Source: CALARM01 sp036746235
GTDB taxonomy: Bacteria > Vulcanimicrobiota > SpSt-956 > JAKJGF01
Length of the DNA stretch: 64,000 nucleotides
Direction: 5' to 3'
Assembly: GCA_036746235.1 (NCBI GenBank)
Contig: DAIOEN010000002.1
Location: 1 to 64,000, forward strand
A program made the position numbers and the translations under genes. Below, piece by piece: positions 33,921-43,295 of this stretch. Below the pieces are notes generated by a model. The model searched no databases. It saw only the letters and a list, made by a program, of their open reading frames with translations, and was not told the DNA's origin. How positions within the stretch are numbered: the first letter of the stretch is position 1; every line of letters starts with the position of its first letter.

Positions 33921-35081
33921 TCATTCATCTACAGGTAAAATAATTTTAACAGAAGTTCCTTTACCGGCTTTACCCTTAATTTGAATACCTCCCTGCCAGT
34001 AATGAACTCTTTCTTTTATACCGAGCAATCCGAAGGATTTCCTGTCAGTATTTTCTTCTATACCTATACCGTTATCTTTTACAAAGACAAACAATTTATT
34101 ATCTCTCTGTTTCAGTTTTATGTCAACTTTCGTAGCTCTGGCATGACGGATTATATTTGTCAGAAGTTCCTGAATTATACGGTAGATAACGACTGATTTC
34201 TCTTTATTCATTGTAATATCTTCAGGTGTTACGGTAATTGTGAATTTAATGCCAGTCCTTTTTTCTATTTCTTTTGCATGCCAGAGTATTGCTGCATGAA
34301 GACCGAAATCATCCAGTATGACAGGCCTGAGTTCTGACGCAATTCTTCTCACATTCTGTATTGTCATATCTATCAGGTCAGTCATGGCATTTATTTTTTC
34401 TACCAGTTCATGTTCATTTATTCTTTTGCCGAGCCACTTTATATCTATTTTCAGAGCAGTAAGCAACTGGCCCAGTTCATCATGAATTTCTCTTGCTATA
34501 TTTTTTCTTTCTTCTTCCCTTATAACCTGTAAAAGCTCAAAAAGTTCCCGTAATTTTTCATGGGATTTTTTTATCTCTTCATCGGCTCTTTTACGTTCAA
34601 TTATCTTCCCCAGAGTCTGAGAAATACCTTTTATTAAATCCCTTTCCGATTTAAGGAAAGGCCCTTCGTCACAGAGAGGTTTTTCTTCCAGATAATAAAT
34701 CTCTACTGTCCCTTTTTTTCTGCCGTAAATATTAATATTACTTATCTGTCTATAAGGGGTTTCACGAAAATTACCTGTTTTAAATTCCATGCCTTCCAGA
34801 ATAATTCTGCTGCATGTAATTTCAGGATACTGCCAGGAAGAAGGTATAATATTAACAATTTCCTGAATTACTTTCTCAAGATTATTTTCATGTTCTACAA
34901 TATTAAAAATATTATAAATACACGTCAATTCTTTGGAACGTTCTCTGAGCTCATGTTTTAACAGTATTACCTTTTTTTCAAGTTTATCTTTATGAGCAAC
35001 AGCTTTTTCAAGAGAAGCGATTTTCTTCTGCCCTTCCAGAAGTTGTTTTTTCAGGGATATAATTTCCGGATTTTTTTCCAT
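33921..35081 (-). CDS. Soluble NarX/DegS-like histidine kinase
   Basis: The 386-residue kinase has no transmembrane helix. It consists of a coiled coil (1-60), a GAF-like sensor region (about 60-165), a HisKA_3 dimerisation domain with the His in REIHDELGQLLTALK (about 203), and a HATPase domain with IIQELLTNIIRHA, DNGIG and GLLGIKERV. It should phosphorylate the neighbouring NarL-type regulator in response to a cytoplasmic signal. It is the first gene of the three-gene operon that ends in the Nif11-type peptide. Confidence 0.92.
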   Translation of the reverse strand: MEKNPEIISLKKQLLEGQKKIASLEKAVAHKDKLEKKVILLKHELRERSKELTCIYNIFNIVEHENNLEKVIQEIVNIIPSSWQYPEITCSRIILEGMEFKTGNFRETPYRQISNINIYGRKKGTVEIYYLEEKPLCDEGPFLKSERDLIKGISQTLGKIIERKRADEEIKKSHEKLRELFELLQVIREEERKNIAREIHDELGQLLTALKIDIKWLGKRINEHELVEKINAMTDLIDMTIQNVRRIASELRPVILDDFGLHAAILWHAKEIEKRTGIKFTITVTPEDITMNKEKSVVIYRIIQELLTNIIRHARATKVDIKLKQRDNKLFVFVKDNGIGIEENTDRKSFGLLGIKERVHYWQGGIQIKGKAGKGTSVKIILPVDE

Positions 35082-35512
35082 AATATTTTTATTTCATTAT
35101 AATACTACAATAGTCACAATATAGATTTTCAATAAGATTATTATGCAATATTTATATCGTAAAGTCAAATTTTCCACTATAAATCTGATGTAATTCATTT
35201 TGCTTCCAGGAAAAATCCTGAATATATAGCAGGCTATTATCCAGTAAGAAGCCATTTCCATAAAGGTATAAACAATATTTTTTCCCTGAATGGACCTCTT
35301 CAGCTTCAAAATCATAAGTTATAACGAGCAAATTATCACAATGTAACTCATTAGATGATTTTATGAGGGCATTATTGCGGTAATAACACTTTTAAGTTTA
35401 AAAATGAGTTAGTTGTAGAGTGTAATAAATGCCGACGGAATTCTCTTACCGGGGCAGCTTCTACAAAACGTTAGAGCTACCCCGGATGAGTAAGAGGTGT
35501 TTCTGAGGAAAG
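35082..35512. other. Spacer with hairpin downstream of the CoA-transferase gene
   Basis: No gene is seen. CTCTTAC (35443-35449) and GTAAGAG (35490-35496) with CGGGGCAGCT/AGCTACCCCG inside form a strong, GC-rich stem that can terminate the minus-strand CoA-transferase transcript. Confidence 0.55.
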
Positions 35513-36700
35513 TCAAAGAACCCCTTCTTCTAAAAGTTTTTCAATCTCATGTTTATCATACCCCAGTATTTCGGAAAGAATCTCTTCATTATGCTGTCCC
35601 AGAACAGGGGGAGGTAATTTTATCGATCCCGGAGTATCTGATAACTTCACCGGTATACCTGTCAGTTTTATATTGCCACATGTCGAATGTTCAACATCTA
35701 CTACCATATTACGGGCCAGTACCTGGGGATGTGTCAATACCTTATCAAGAGTAAGAACAGGGCCGGAAGGAATACCATGGTCATTAAAAAGACAGAGCCA
35801 TTCCTCTGCTTTTTTCTGTGAAATTATTTCTTGAATAATAGCAAATAATTCATTTCTGTTTTTTACTCTGTCAGGATTTGTTGCAAATTTCGGGTTGTTT
35901 TTATCAAGCCCTACAAGGTCACAGAAAATATGCCAGAATTTATCATTACCTGCAGCAATATTTATATATTCGTCAGAAGCCTTAAAGGTTTCATAGGGGC
36001 TTATAGTCGGATGCTGATTCCCTTTACGTAACGGAGGAATACCTGTTGCAAAATATATACCTGCCTGATATGTGAGAAGTGATACAAGACCATCAAGAAG
36101 TGATATATCAATCTTTTGCCCTTTTCCGGTTTTCTCTCTTGAAATAAGAGCGAGTAATATACCCTGAAAGGCATAAATAGCAGCCATAAGATCCGCTATT
36201 GACGTACCTACTTTATACGGAGAACCTTCAGAGTCTCCTGTTAAACTCATAAATCCTGAGATTCCCTGAATAACAACATCATATCCCGGACGGGATCTGT
36301 AAGGCCCTGTCTGACCGTAACCTGAGACAGAAGTATAAATTATTCCGGGGTTTATCTTCTTTACTTCCTCATAGGACAGGCCTATTTTTTCCATATAACC
36401 GGGACGGAAATTTTCAACCAGTACATCAGCTTTTTTAATAAGTTCCATTATAATTTTATGCCCTTTTTCTGTTTTCAAATTTACTGTAATGCTCTTTTTA
36501 TTACGATTGAAACTGAAAAAATAAACACTTTCACCATTTATAAAAGGAGGGCCAAATTCTCTGGAATCGTCGCCTTTACCGGGTTGTTCCACTTTTATAA
36601 CATCTGCTCCCATATCACCTAAAAGCATAGTGCAATAGGGACCTGCTATAAGACGGGAAAAATCAAGAACTTTTATAGATTCAAGAGGCATGTGTGTCAT
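35513..36700 (-). CDS. Family III CoA-transferase (CaiB/BaiF type)
   Basis: The 395-residue protein has the N-terminal KVLDFSRLIAGPYCTMLLGDMGADVIKVE signature split here as LDFSRLIAGPYC and GDMGADVIKVE. The NRNKKSITVNLK block, VSGYGQTGPYRSRPGYD and the probable catalytic Asp in GTSIADLMAA are present. Such enzymes move CoA between carboxylic acids, as in carnitine, oxalate or aromatic acid metabolism. It follows an amidase gene (stop at 36716) with no clear Shine-Dalgarno, probably in one operon with it. The acid substrate is unknown. Confidence 0.92.
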   Translation of the reverse strand: MTHMPLESIKVLDFSRLIAGPYCTMLLGDMGADVIKVEQPGKGDDSREFGPPFINGESVYFFSFNRNKKSITVNLKTEKGHKIIMELIKKADVLVENFRPGYMEKIGLSYEEVKKINPGIIYTSVSGYGQTGPYRSRPGYDVVIQGISGFMSLTGDSEGSPYKVGTSIADLMAAIYAFQGILLALISREKTGKGQKIDISLLDGLVSLLTYQAGIYFATGIPPLRKGNQHPTISPYETFKASDEYINIAAGNDKFWHIFCDLVGLDKNNPKFATNPDRVKNRNELFAIIQEIISQKKAEEWLCLFNDHGIPSGPVLTLDKVLTHPQVLARNMVVDVEHSTCGNIKLTGIPVKLSDTPGSIKLPPPVLGQHNEEILSEILGYDKHEIEKLLEEGVL

Positions 36701-36715
36701 ATATATTATCAGATA

Positions 36716-38161
36716 CTACGTATCTTCTCTCCTTTCTATTGTATCCACCACAGGTGGTCGTCTTTTATAAACTTCTGTTTCACCTTCAAAAGCAGAGGCA
36801 ATCTGCAGTAAACCCAGTTCGTCCTTATGACGTCCTACAATTTGAAGTCCTACAGGTAATCCTTCATCTGTAAAGCCACATGGTACTGCTATGGCAGGAT
36901 TACCTGCCAGTGATATGTAATAACAGGTCTTCTGCCAGTCTATATAAGTTACCATGTTTACACCCTGAATTTCTTTTACATATTCCTGGTTTATGTCAAA
37001 GGGTATTACCTGACTTACAGGAAGTATGAAAAACTCATATTTTTCCATAAAAAGCCTTATTCTGTGATAGAGTTCTGTTCTTATACGCTCTGCACTGGCA
37101 AGCTGTGGGCCTGTTATCCTTTCACCTTCTTCTATATTTTTCAGCAGTGTATATTTAAATTTATTTTTTTTCAGATTTTCTCCCAGAATAAGTTCATAAT
37201 CCCAGGCTCTCCATGCTTTATAAGCCTTATCTGCACCGGTAAAATCAGGCTCATTGTCTTCCACCTTACAACCGAGTGACTGGAAAACTTTTTTCTGACT
37301 GTCTACAATTTTCTTTACTTCCGGTTCAAAAGGGAGGCCTCCCAGGTCTATTGCCCATGCTATATTTACTCCCTTAAAGTTACGTTTCATAGAACGGGAA
37401 AACATATGTCCCTCTTCCTGTATTGATATGGGAGATCTACTGTCAGGTCCTGCCATGACGGAAAGAAGGAGAGCCACATCCCCTACGGTTCTCGCCATAG
37501 GTCCTGCCACTGAGAAACTGTTCCATCCGTCCGATACAGGCCATATGGGAATACGCCCCGGAGAGGTACGCATACCGACGACATTGCAAAAACTGGCAGG
37601 ATTTCTGAGAGAACCTGCAGCATCAGTGCCTGTTGCAAGAGGCACCATACCGCATGCCAGTGCCACAGCAGATCCGCCGCTACTTCCGCCGCAGGTTTTT
37701 GTCATATCATAGGGATTAAAGGTTTTACCGAAAACACTGTTAAAGGTCTGGCTCCCCGCTCCGAATTCAGAGGTATTTGTCTTCCCTATAGTAATTGCTC
37801 CTGCTTTTTTTATTCTTTCTACCGGTATACAGTCGAAGTCAGGAATATTGTCTTTATATGCAAGAGAACCATAGGTTGTTTTGATATCTGCTGTTTCAAG
37901 CAGATCTTTATGTGCTACAGGGATACCCTGAAGAGGCCCTGTCACTTTACCTCTGTCAACATCTACTGCCTGCTTTAGAGCTTTTTCACCGGCAAGTGTA
38001 ACAATGGCATTTACTTTCGGATTTAATTGCTCAATCTGAAGAAGATGTGCTTCCATAACCTCCAGAGCCGAAAGGTCTCTGTTTCTGATATGACTGATTA
38101 TTTCCGTGGCAGTCATAAAACAGATCTCAGAGGATTTAATAGATTTCTCGGAAATTACCAT
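36716..38161 (-). CDS. Amidase (amidase-signature family)
   Basis: The Ser-cisSer-Lys triad is visible: Lys in VAHKDLL, the Gly/Ser-rich GGSSGGSAVALA, and the nucleophile Ser in GTDAAGSLRNPA. It lacks GatA context (no gatB/gatC near), so a free amide hydrolase acting on a small amide is likelier than Glu-tRNA amidotransferase. AGGAGGTATTTTTTA fixes ATG 38161, 12 codons inside the longest frame, giving 481 residues. It lies 32 bases after the NarL-type regulator gene and directly before the CoA-transferase gene. An amide may be hydrolysed to an acid that is then activated to a CoA ester. Confidence 0.92.
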   Translation of the reverse strand: MVISEKSIKSSEICFMTATEIISHIRNRDLSALEVMEAHLLQIEQLNPKVNAIVTLAGEKALKQAVDVDRGKVTGPLQGIPVAHKDLLETADIKTTYGSLAYKDNIPDFDCIPVERIKKAGAITIGKTNTSEFGAGSQTFNSVFGKTFNPYDMTKTCGGSSGGSAVALACGMVPLATGTDAAGSLRNPASFCNVVGMRTSPGRIPIWPVSDGWNSFSVAGPMARTVGDVALLLSVMAGPDSRSPISIQEEGHMFSRSMKRNFKGVNIAWAIDLGGLPFEPEVKKIVDSQKKVFQSLGCKVEDNEPDFTGADKAYKAWRAWDYELILGENLKKNKFKYTLLKNIEEGERITGPQLASAERIRTELYHRIRLFMEKYEFFILPVSQVIPFDINQEYVKEIQGVNMVTYIDWQKTCYYISLAGNPAIAVPCGFTDEGLPVGLQIVGRHKDELGLLQIASAFEGETEVYKRRPPVVDTIERREDT

Positions 38162-38193
38162 TAAAAAATACCTCCTGAATTTATAGAACAAAA

Positions 38194-38823
38194 TCAAACA
38201 AGTTTATGTTGGATTACATACCTTATAACATCGGAATTATTTTTCATTTTCATTTTCTTTAACATTCTGGTTTTATAGGTGCTGATGGTTTTGAGACTCA
38301 GAGACAGTTCATCTGCAATATGTTTTATAGATTTCCCCGAACCTATCATACACATGATAAAAAACTCCCGACCTGAAAGAATTTCATGAGGTAATTTACT
38401 GTTGTCCTGTTCCAGGTTAAGAGCCAGTAATTCCGCTGCGGAAGGTGTAATATATTTTTTCCCCTCTCTTACAATGCGAATGGCATCTGTTAATTTATCG
38501 GGAAGACTTTCCTTTGTAATATATCCTGATGCCCCTGCCTGAAAAGATTTTATGGCATATTGTTCTTCTGAATACATACTTAATATGAGAACAGGTATAT
38601 TTATTTTTTTAGTCTTTAATTCTTTTAAAACCTCAAGACCGTTCATATCAGGAAGAGATAAATCAAGTAAAATAAGATCATATCTGTGACATTTAATCTT
38701 TTTTAATACTTCCAGACCTCTGTCCGCTTCATCTGCTACAGTAATATCTTCTGTCTCTTCCAGTATCTGTTTTAAACCTCTGCGTACAATCGGGTGATCA
38801 TCAACTACAAGTATTCTCGTCAT
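38194..38823 (-). CDS. NarL/LuxR-type response regulator (orphan paralog)
   Basis: This 209-residue regulator closely resembles that of 33270-33911: LVVDDHPIVRRGLKQILEET, the acceptor Asp in LLDLSLPDMNG, and the HTH IADELSLSLKTISTYKTRMLKK. No kinase is adjacent, so the soluble kinase at 33921 may serve both. It heads an amidase/CoA-transferase operon, which it may control. AAAGG lies upstream of ATG 38823 at a rather long spacing. Confidence 0.9.
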   Translation of the reverse strand: MTRILVVDDHPIVRRGLKQILEETEDITVADEADRGLEVLKKIKCHRYDLILLDLSLPDMNGLEVLKELKTKKINIPVLILSMYSEEQYAIKSFQAGASGYITKESLPDKLTDAIRIVREGKKYITPSAAELLALNLEQDNSKLPHEILSGREFFIMCMIGSGKSIKHIADELSLSLKTISTYKTRMLKKMKMKNNSDVIRYVIQHKLV

Positions 38824-38876
38824 AAGTTTTATATATACCTTTACAGTGTTTCTACCGGCACATAGAATTTATAAGG

Positions 38877-40022
38877 TTAAATTTTCTGAAGGGCCATTTT
38901 TTTTAAAGATATTCCTCTTTTATCGCCACAATCATATTCTATAACCCTGTCTGCACATGTAATGGCTGAAGCATAATTACTCTGATAATATAATATTAAA
39001 CCTTTACAGTACCATATATTCGAGGAGAAGGGCTTCTTTTTTAGTTCTTCGTCATAATAATCAAGGGCTCTTTTATATATGGAAGAGTCCATAGAAAAGG
39101 AGGTGTCAAAACATTCAAAGGCTTTTTCATATTCATTCATAGAGGCCAGCACACAACCCCTGTTAAACCACAGATCAGGGCTTTCGTAGCCGGTACGGAG
39201 CATCATATCAAAACATGTAAGCGCTTCTTCGTATTGTCCGATATGTGACAGTGCAGAGCCTTTATTGCTCAATACTATCACATCGTTACGGTCAAAGTAG
39301 AGAGCTTTATTGAAATATATAATAGAAGCCTCATAATGTTCCTGATAATATAAAACAGTGCCTTTGTTGAAAAATGCTTCTTTAAAGGAAGGGTTAATAT
39401 CAATAATAGTGTCAAAACATTTGATTGCTTCTTCATATTTATAGAGATTAATCAGTGCAACTCCTTTGTTATTAAGAGCCATTATATTGTTATTGTCTAT
39501 CTCTAAAATCCTGTTATAAGAGTTTATTGCCTCTTCATATCTCCCCAGTTCATCCAGAGCAGAGCCAAGATTGTTCCACAGGTTTATATCCTTACTGTCA
39601 ATCTTCAGAGCATGATAAAAAGAGGTAACAGCTTCATCATATTTTTTCAGATTAACCAGAATAATAGCTTTTGTTTTCAGAGTGTCAATATCATAAGGAT
39701 CAAGTTCGAGAACTCTGTTATAACATTCAAGTGCTTCTTCGTATTTTCCCATACTGGCAAGGGTAGCCCCTTTGTTATACCAGCCTTCTTTCAGATAAGG
39801 ATCTATTTTTATGACTCTGTCATAATATTTACCGGCTTCTTCATATTTTCCAAGTCCTGCAAGACGACAGCCTCTTCTGTTAACAGCCTTTATATCTTCA
39901 TCTTCAAATTCCATAACTCTGTCATAACACCTGAGTATTTCCTGATGTTCGCCGTCATGACATACAATAATACTGTCTTCCACTTTAATATCCGTATTTG
40001 TTATGAAACCTGTAAAACTCAT
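38877..40022 (-). CDS. TPR-repeat protein
   Basis: The 381-residue protein consists of about ten TPR units of 34 residues (for example GWYNKGATLASMGKYEEALECYNRVLELDP) without signal peptide or membrane helix. It is a cytoplasmic scaffold. GAAGGTGTTATT precedes ATG 40022. It ends 54 bases upstream of the NarL-type regulator and may be co-transcribed with it. Confidence 0.88.
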   Translation of the reverse strand: MSFTGFITNTDIKVEDSIIVCHDGEHQEILRCYDRVMEFEDEDIKAVNRRGCRLAGLGKYEEAGKYYDRVIKIDPYLKEGWYNKGATLASMGKYEEALECYNRVLELDPYDIDTLKTKAIILVNLKKYDEAVTSFYHALKIDSKDINLWNNLGSALDELGRYEEAINSYNRILEIDNNNIMALNNKGVALINLYKYEEAIKCFDTIIDINPSFKEAFFNKGTVLYYQEHYEASIIYFNKALYFDRNDVIVLSNKGSALSHIGQYEEALTCFDMMLRTGYESPDLWFNRGCVLASMNEYEKAFECFDTSFSMDSSIYKRALDYYDEELKKKPFSSNIWYCKGLILYYQSNYASAITCADRVIEYDCGDKRGISLKKMALQKI

Positions 40023-40373
40023 AATAACACCTTCTCTTTAATTTATATGAAATACCCTTTGAAATCAGGGAGAAATTCATTTCTATGACACTATAATATA
40101 AAGGAGAAGTAAAAAATATAGGGGAATAACTTATTTTCCTGTAGGACTTTTGCTATTTCATGTGACAGAAATATGCTATTTGAAGTATCTGAAATATATT
40201 ACAAAGCTACAAAAAAGTCAGCCAGAGCCAGTAAAAAGGAAATCATATGGAGATGCCGAATAATATTATAATCAGGTTCATAAAAATCATTTATCGTGAA
40301 GCGTGAGTGGAAGATTGTCTTTACGATTCACTTAATTTCTAAATTACAGAAACATAATGAAGGGGGGAATTCG
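40023..40373. other. Spacer upstream of glycerol dehydrogenase
   Basis: No gene is seen. The sequence is AT-rich, with a short CGTGAAGCGTGAGTGG stretch near 40289 and a G6 Shine-Dalgarno-like run at 40362-40367. Confidence 0.4.
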
Positions 40374-40409
40374 TTGATTACAAATGTTATACGGATTTCT
40401 ATAACATAA
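40374..40409 (+). CDS. Possible 11-residue leader peptide before gldA
   Basis: AAGGGGGG is followed 6 bases later by TTG and 10 further sense codons (MITNVIRISIT), then TAA. The dehydrogenase ATG follows after 17 bases and has no Shine-Dalgarno of its own, so it may depend on re-initiation. It contains four Ile and two Thr codons in 11. It may instead be chance. Confidence 0.3.
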   Translation: MITNVIRISIT

Positions 40410-40426
40410 ATCATCGAAATAATAAT

Positions 40427-41548
40427 ATGTTCTTAAAAGCAGTTTTTCCGGGCAAATATATCCAGGGTGAAGGAATTCTTGCCAGATTACCGGAATGGAT
40501 TAAATTACTGGGTAAAAAAGGATTAATTATCGCATCCCCTACGGCAAAAAATAAAATTCTTCCCCGATACATCGATGCTTCAACTGAAGACTCAATCTAT
40601 ATCGAGTCCTTTAACAGGGAGTGCTGTGAAAATGAATTAAATCGTATTTCCAGTATTGTTACCGGTAAACATGTAGATGTTATCGCAGGTATGGGCGGCG
40701 GTAAGGCTATAGATACAGCAAAAATTATTGCCGATCGTCATAATATCCCTGTAATTATTGTTCCAACCATTGCATCAACTGATGCGCCATGCAGTGGCTG
40801 CGCTGTCCTTTACTCCGAGGAAGGGCATTTTCAATCAGTTTATTATCAAAAAATGAATCCCCAGATAGTTCTGGTTGATATGACGGTCATTGCCAGTGCT
40901 CCTCCGCGATTTCTGATTGCCGGTATGGGAGATGCACTTGCCACATGGTTTGAAGCCAGATCGTGCGAACGGACCAGATCACAGAATGCATGCGGCGGAT
41001 ATAGCACAATGACAGGCCTCAATCTTGCCAGACTATGTTATGATACACTGCTGTTGTACGGCCTGGATGCTAAAATCGCCTGCGAAAAACATATTATCAC
41101 ACCGGCTCTGAATCATATTGTAGAGGCAAATATACTCCTGAGCGGAATCGGTTTCGAAAGCTCCGGCCTGGCGGCAGCTCATTCCATTCATAACGGCCTC
41201 ACTGCTCTGGAAGAAACCCATTCTTTCTATCATGGAGAAAAAGTAGCCTTCGGTGTTTTAGCAGGTCTTCATCTTACAGATGCATCTCCTCAGGAAATGA
41301 GAGAAGTCTACAGCTTCTGCGAGAAAATTGGCCTGCCCACTACTATGGCAGATATTGGTCTAAAAAATATTGACAGGAATAAACTGATGAAAGTTGCGGT
41401 GAAAGCCTGCGATCCGATGGAAGCCATTCATCATGAAGCAGGAATTATTACTCCGGAAAAAGTTCTTAATGCTATGATCGCTGCAGATGCTATCGGTGAA
41501 TCAAGAAAAAGTAATAATGACTTGATTGCAAAATGGCATAAGTCCTGA
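40427..41548 (+). CDS. gldA: Glycerol dehydrogenase-like NAD-dependent alcohol dehydrogenase
   Basis: The 373-residue protein is of the iron/zinc-type GldA family. It shows KAVFPGKYIQGEGIL at the N-terminus, the NAD-binding GMGGGKAIDTAK, PTIASTDAPCS, and metal ligands Asp in GMGDALATWFEA and His in AAHSIHNGL and HGEKVAFG. It would oxidise glycerol to dihydroxyacetone or act on a related diol. Codons look richer in GC (GCC, GGC, CTG) than in neighbours, which may mean transfer. ATG 40427 is the natural family start though it lacks a Shine-Dalgarno. A bidirectional terminator follows. Confidence 0.9.
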   Translation: MFLKAVFPGKYIQGEGILARLPEWIKLLGKKGLIIASPTAKNKILPRYIDASTEDSIYIESFNRECCENELNRISSIVTGKHVDVIAGMGGGKAIDTAKIIADRHNIPVIIVPTIASTDAPCSGCAVLYSEEGHFQSVYYQKMNPQIVLVDMTVIASAPPRFLIAGMGDALATWFEARSCERTRSQNACGGYSTMTGLNLARLCYDTLLLYGLDAKIACEKHIITPALNHIVEANILLSGIGFESSGLAAAHSIHNGLTALEETHSFYHGEKVAFGVLAGLHLTDASPQEMREVYSFCEKIGLPTTMADIGLKNIDRNKLMKVAVKACDPMEAIHHEAGIITPEKVLNAMIAADAIGESRKSNNDLIAKWHKS

Positions 41549-41721
41549 AAAAATATTTTCCAGGTAATTATTTTTTCTATTTACAAGATTTAATATTTCA
41601 TTTCGAAATTCGAAACACATAATCCGTAACAAAAAATAACAATATAACAAAAACAATCGCCCATGTGAACCTTACCGCTCAGGAAAATTTGAGAGAAAAA
41701 TTTTTTTAAAATATTCGTAAC

Positions 41722-41755
41722 AACAAAAAACAGGCTATAACAGCCTGTTTTTGTT
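41722..41755. terminator. Bidirectional terminator between gldA and ftsZ
   Basis: AACAAAAAACAGGCT and AGCCTGTTTTTGTT form a stem with a 6-base loop and A/T tracts on both sides. It lies between converging gldA and ftsZ. Confidence 0.9.
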
Positions 41756-41778
41756 AAAATATAAAAACCTGCAGGGAA

Positions 41779-42906
41779 TTAATTTTTCTTAAATTTTTGC
41801 AGGAAAGACGGTATGGAAACATTTGTGTCCCTGTCCTGGGGCTGGTTACTATCCATAAATGAAGGCAGAGTTATTGTAGATGTTCTGTATGGAGAAACTT
41901 CCTGAATCTTCTTTATTATCTTCTCTTTTATTGGCAATATATTTCCTTCTACATTCTTTGTAAAACCGGTTGCCACTACGATAACCTTAACCTTTTCACC
42001 CATAGTTTCATCACAGGCTGTTCCGAAAATAACGATTGCTTCAGGGTCTGCCGCATCTGCTATAAGGTCTGCGGCGGCATTAATCTCCGTAAGAGTCAGA
42101 TCTTCTCCACCTGTTATATTAAACAGCACAGATCTGGCGCCATTTATGTTTGTTTCAAGAAGAGGACTTGAAATAGCAGCTTTTGCTGCATCAACAGATC
42201 TGTTATCTCCCTGGCCCGTACCTATACCCATCCAGGCAGTGCCTGCATTGCTCATAATAGTTTTAACATCTGCAAAATCCAGATTTATTTCTCCCGGCAT
42301 AACTATCAAATCAGAAATACCCTGCACAGCCTGCCTTAAAATATCATCTGCTTCCCTCAAAGCCTCCCGAAAGGTCGTCTTTCTTTCTACTACCTGGAGG
42401 AGTCTGTCATTGGGAATGGTAATAAGAGTATCAACTCGCTGCTCAAATCTTCCTATTCCTTCTTCGGCAAGCTTCATCTTATGTCTGAGTTCAAAGGCAA
42501 AAGGTTTTGTGACAACACCTACAGTAAGAGCACCGGTGCTTCTGGCTATTTCAGCAACAACAGGAGCTCCCCCTGTTCCCGTACCTCCCCCCATGCCTGC
42601 TGTAATAAAAACCATATCTGCACCGTATATGGCATTGGCAATATCCTCTCTGTTTTCCTCGGCAGCCTTCTGTCCTATTTCAGGTCTGGCACCTGCACCG
42701 AGACCTCTTGTAAGTTTAATCCCTATCTGTATTTTAAGATCGGCTTTACACATATCCAGAGCCTGGGCATCAGTATTTATGGCTATAAATTCAACACCCT
42801 GTACGCCCATTTCTATCATTCTGCCAACTGCATTACACCCGCCTCCACCTACACCTATTACCTTAATAACAGCCTGTTTTTTTATATCTTCATTATCAAT
42901 ATTCAT
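41779..42906 (-). CDS. ftsZ: Cell division protein FtsZ
   Basis: The 375-residue tubulin homologue has the GTP-binding G-box GMGGGTGTGGAP, an N-terminal VIGVGGGGCNAVGRM, the T7 catalytic-loop region NLDFADVKTIM and the C-terminal peptide VSIPSFLQKFKKN that binds FtsA/SepF-type partners. It polymerises into the division ring. The linker between globular domain and tail is very short (about 15 residues). AAAGGAGCAGAAT precedes ATG 42906. No ftsA, ftsQ, mur or other dcw gene is adjacent, so it has left the usual cluster. Confidence 0.97.
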   Translation of the reverse strand: MNIDNEDIKKQAVIKVIGVGGGGCNAVGRMIEMGVQGVEFIAINTDAQALDMCKADLKIQIGIKLTRGLGAGARPEIGQKAAEENREDIANAIYGADMVFITAGMGGGTGTGGAPVVAEIARSTGALTVGVVTKPFAFELRHKMKLAEEGIGRFEQRVDTLITIPNDRLLQVVERKTTFREALREADDILRQAVQGISDLIVMPGEINLDFADVKTIMSNAGTAWMGIGTGQGDNRSVDAAKAAISSPLLETNINGARSVLFNITGGEDLTLTEINAAADLIADAADPEAIVIFGTACDETMGEKVKVIVVATGFTKNVEGNILPIKEKIIKKIQEVSPYRTSTITLPSFMDSNQPQDRDTNVSIPSFLQKFKKN

Positions 42907-43295
42907 ATTCTGCTCCTTTCCCGCAAATAGACGGAGTTAATCTATCTATCACATTACTTATAATCTTCAGAAAATTCTAAAATAATTAAAATTATATCAT
43001 AAAATCTTCCATCCGTTACATATTTAAATAACTTTATATTTTCACTATATGAATCCATTTATATCAGGGCTCTTTGAGTTAACAAAACTATTGGTTTAAA
43101 AAAATTTCAGTAAAACATGTTCATATAAAGTTTTTTTGAAATGTTATATACAAAGGAATTTTCTATTTTTTATAGAATTTTGCATTTATAAAAATTTCGA
43201 CTGTGTGATAAATTTTGTGTAAACCTCTCTTGAAGTCTTGTTTTATGGTAAATTTACACAAAATATCTTGCAGTCTCTAAATTTCAGGTGATGTT
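42907..43295. other. AT-rich spacer with repeat family D
   Basis: This 389-base region must hold the ftsZ promoter. TATAAT-like sequences occur near 42995 on the minus strand but the -35 is poor. Family D copy 2 occupies about 43193-43268. No gene is seen. Confidence 0.45.
43193..43268 (+). repeat. Dispersed repeat family D, copy 2
   Basis: TTTCGACTGTGTGATAAATT and the following TTATGGTAAATTTACACAAAA part resemble 22798-22870. A partial related copy (CCTATGGTAAGTTTACATAA) is at about 50708-50728. Confidence 0.6.
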
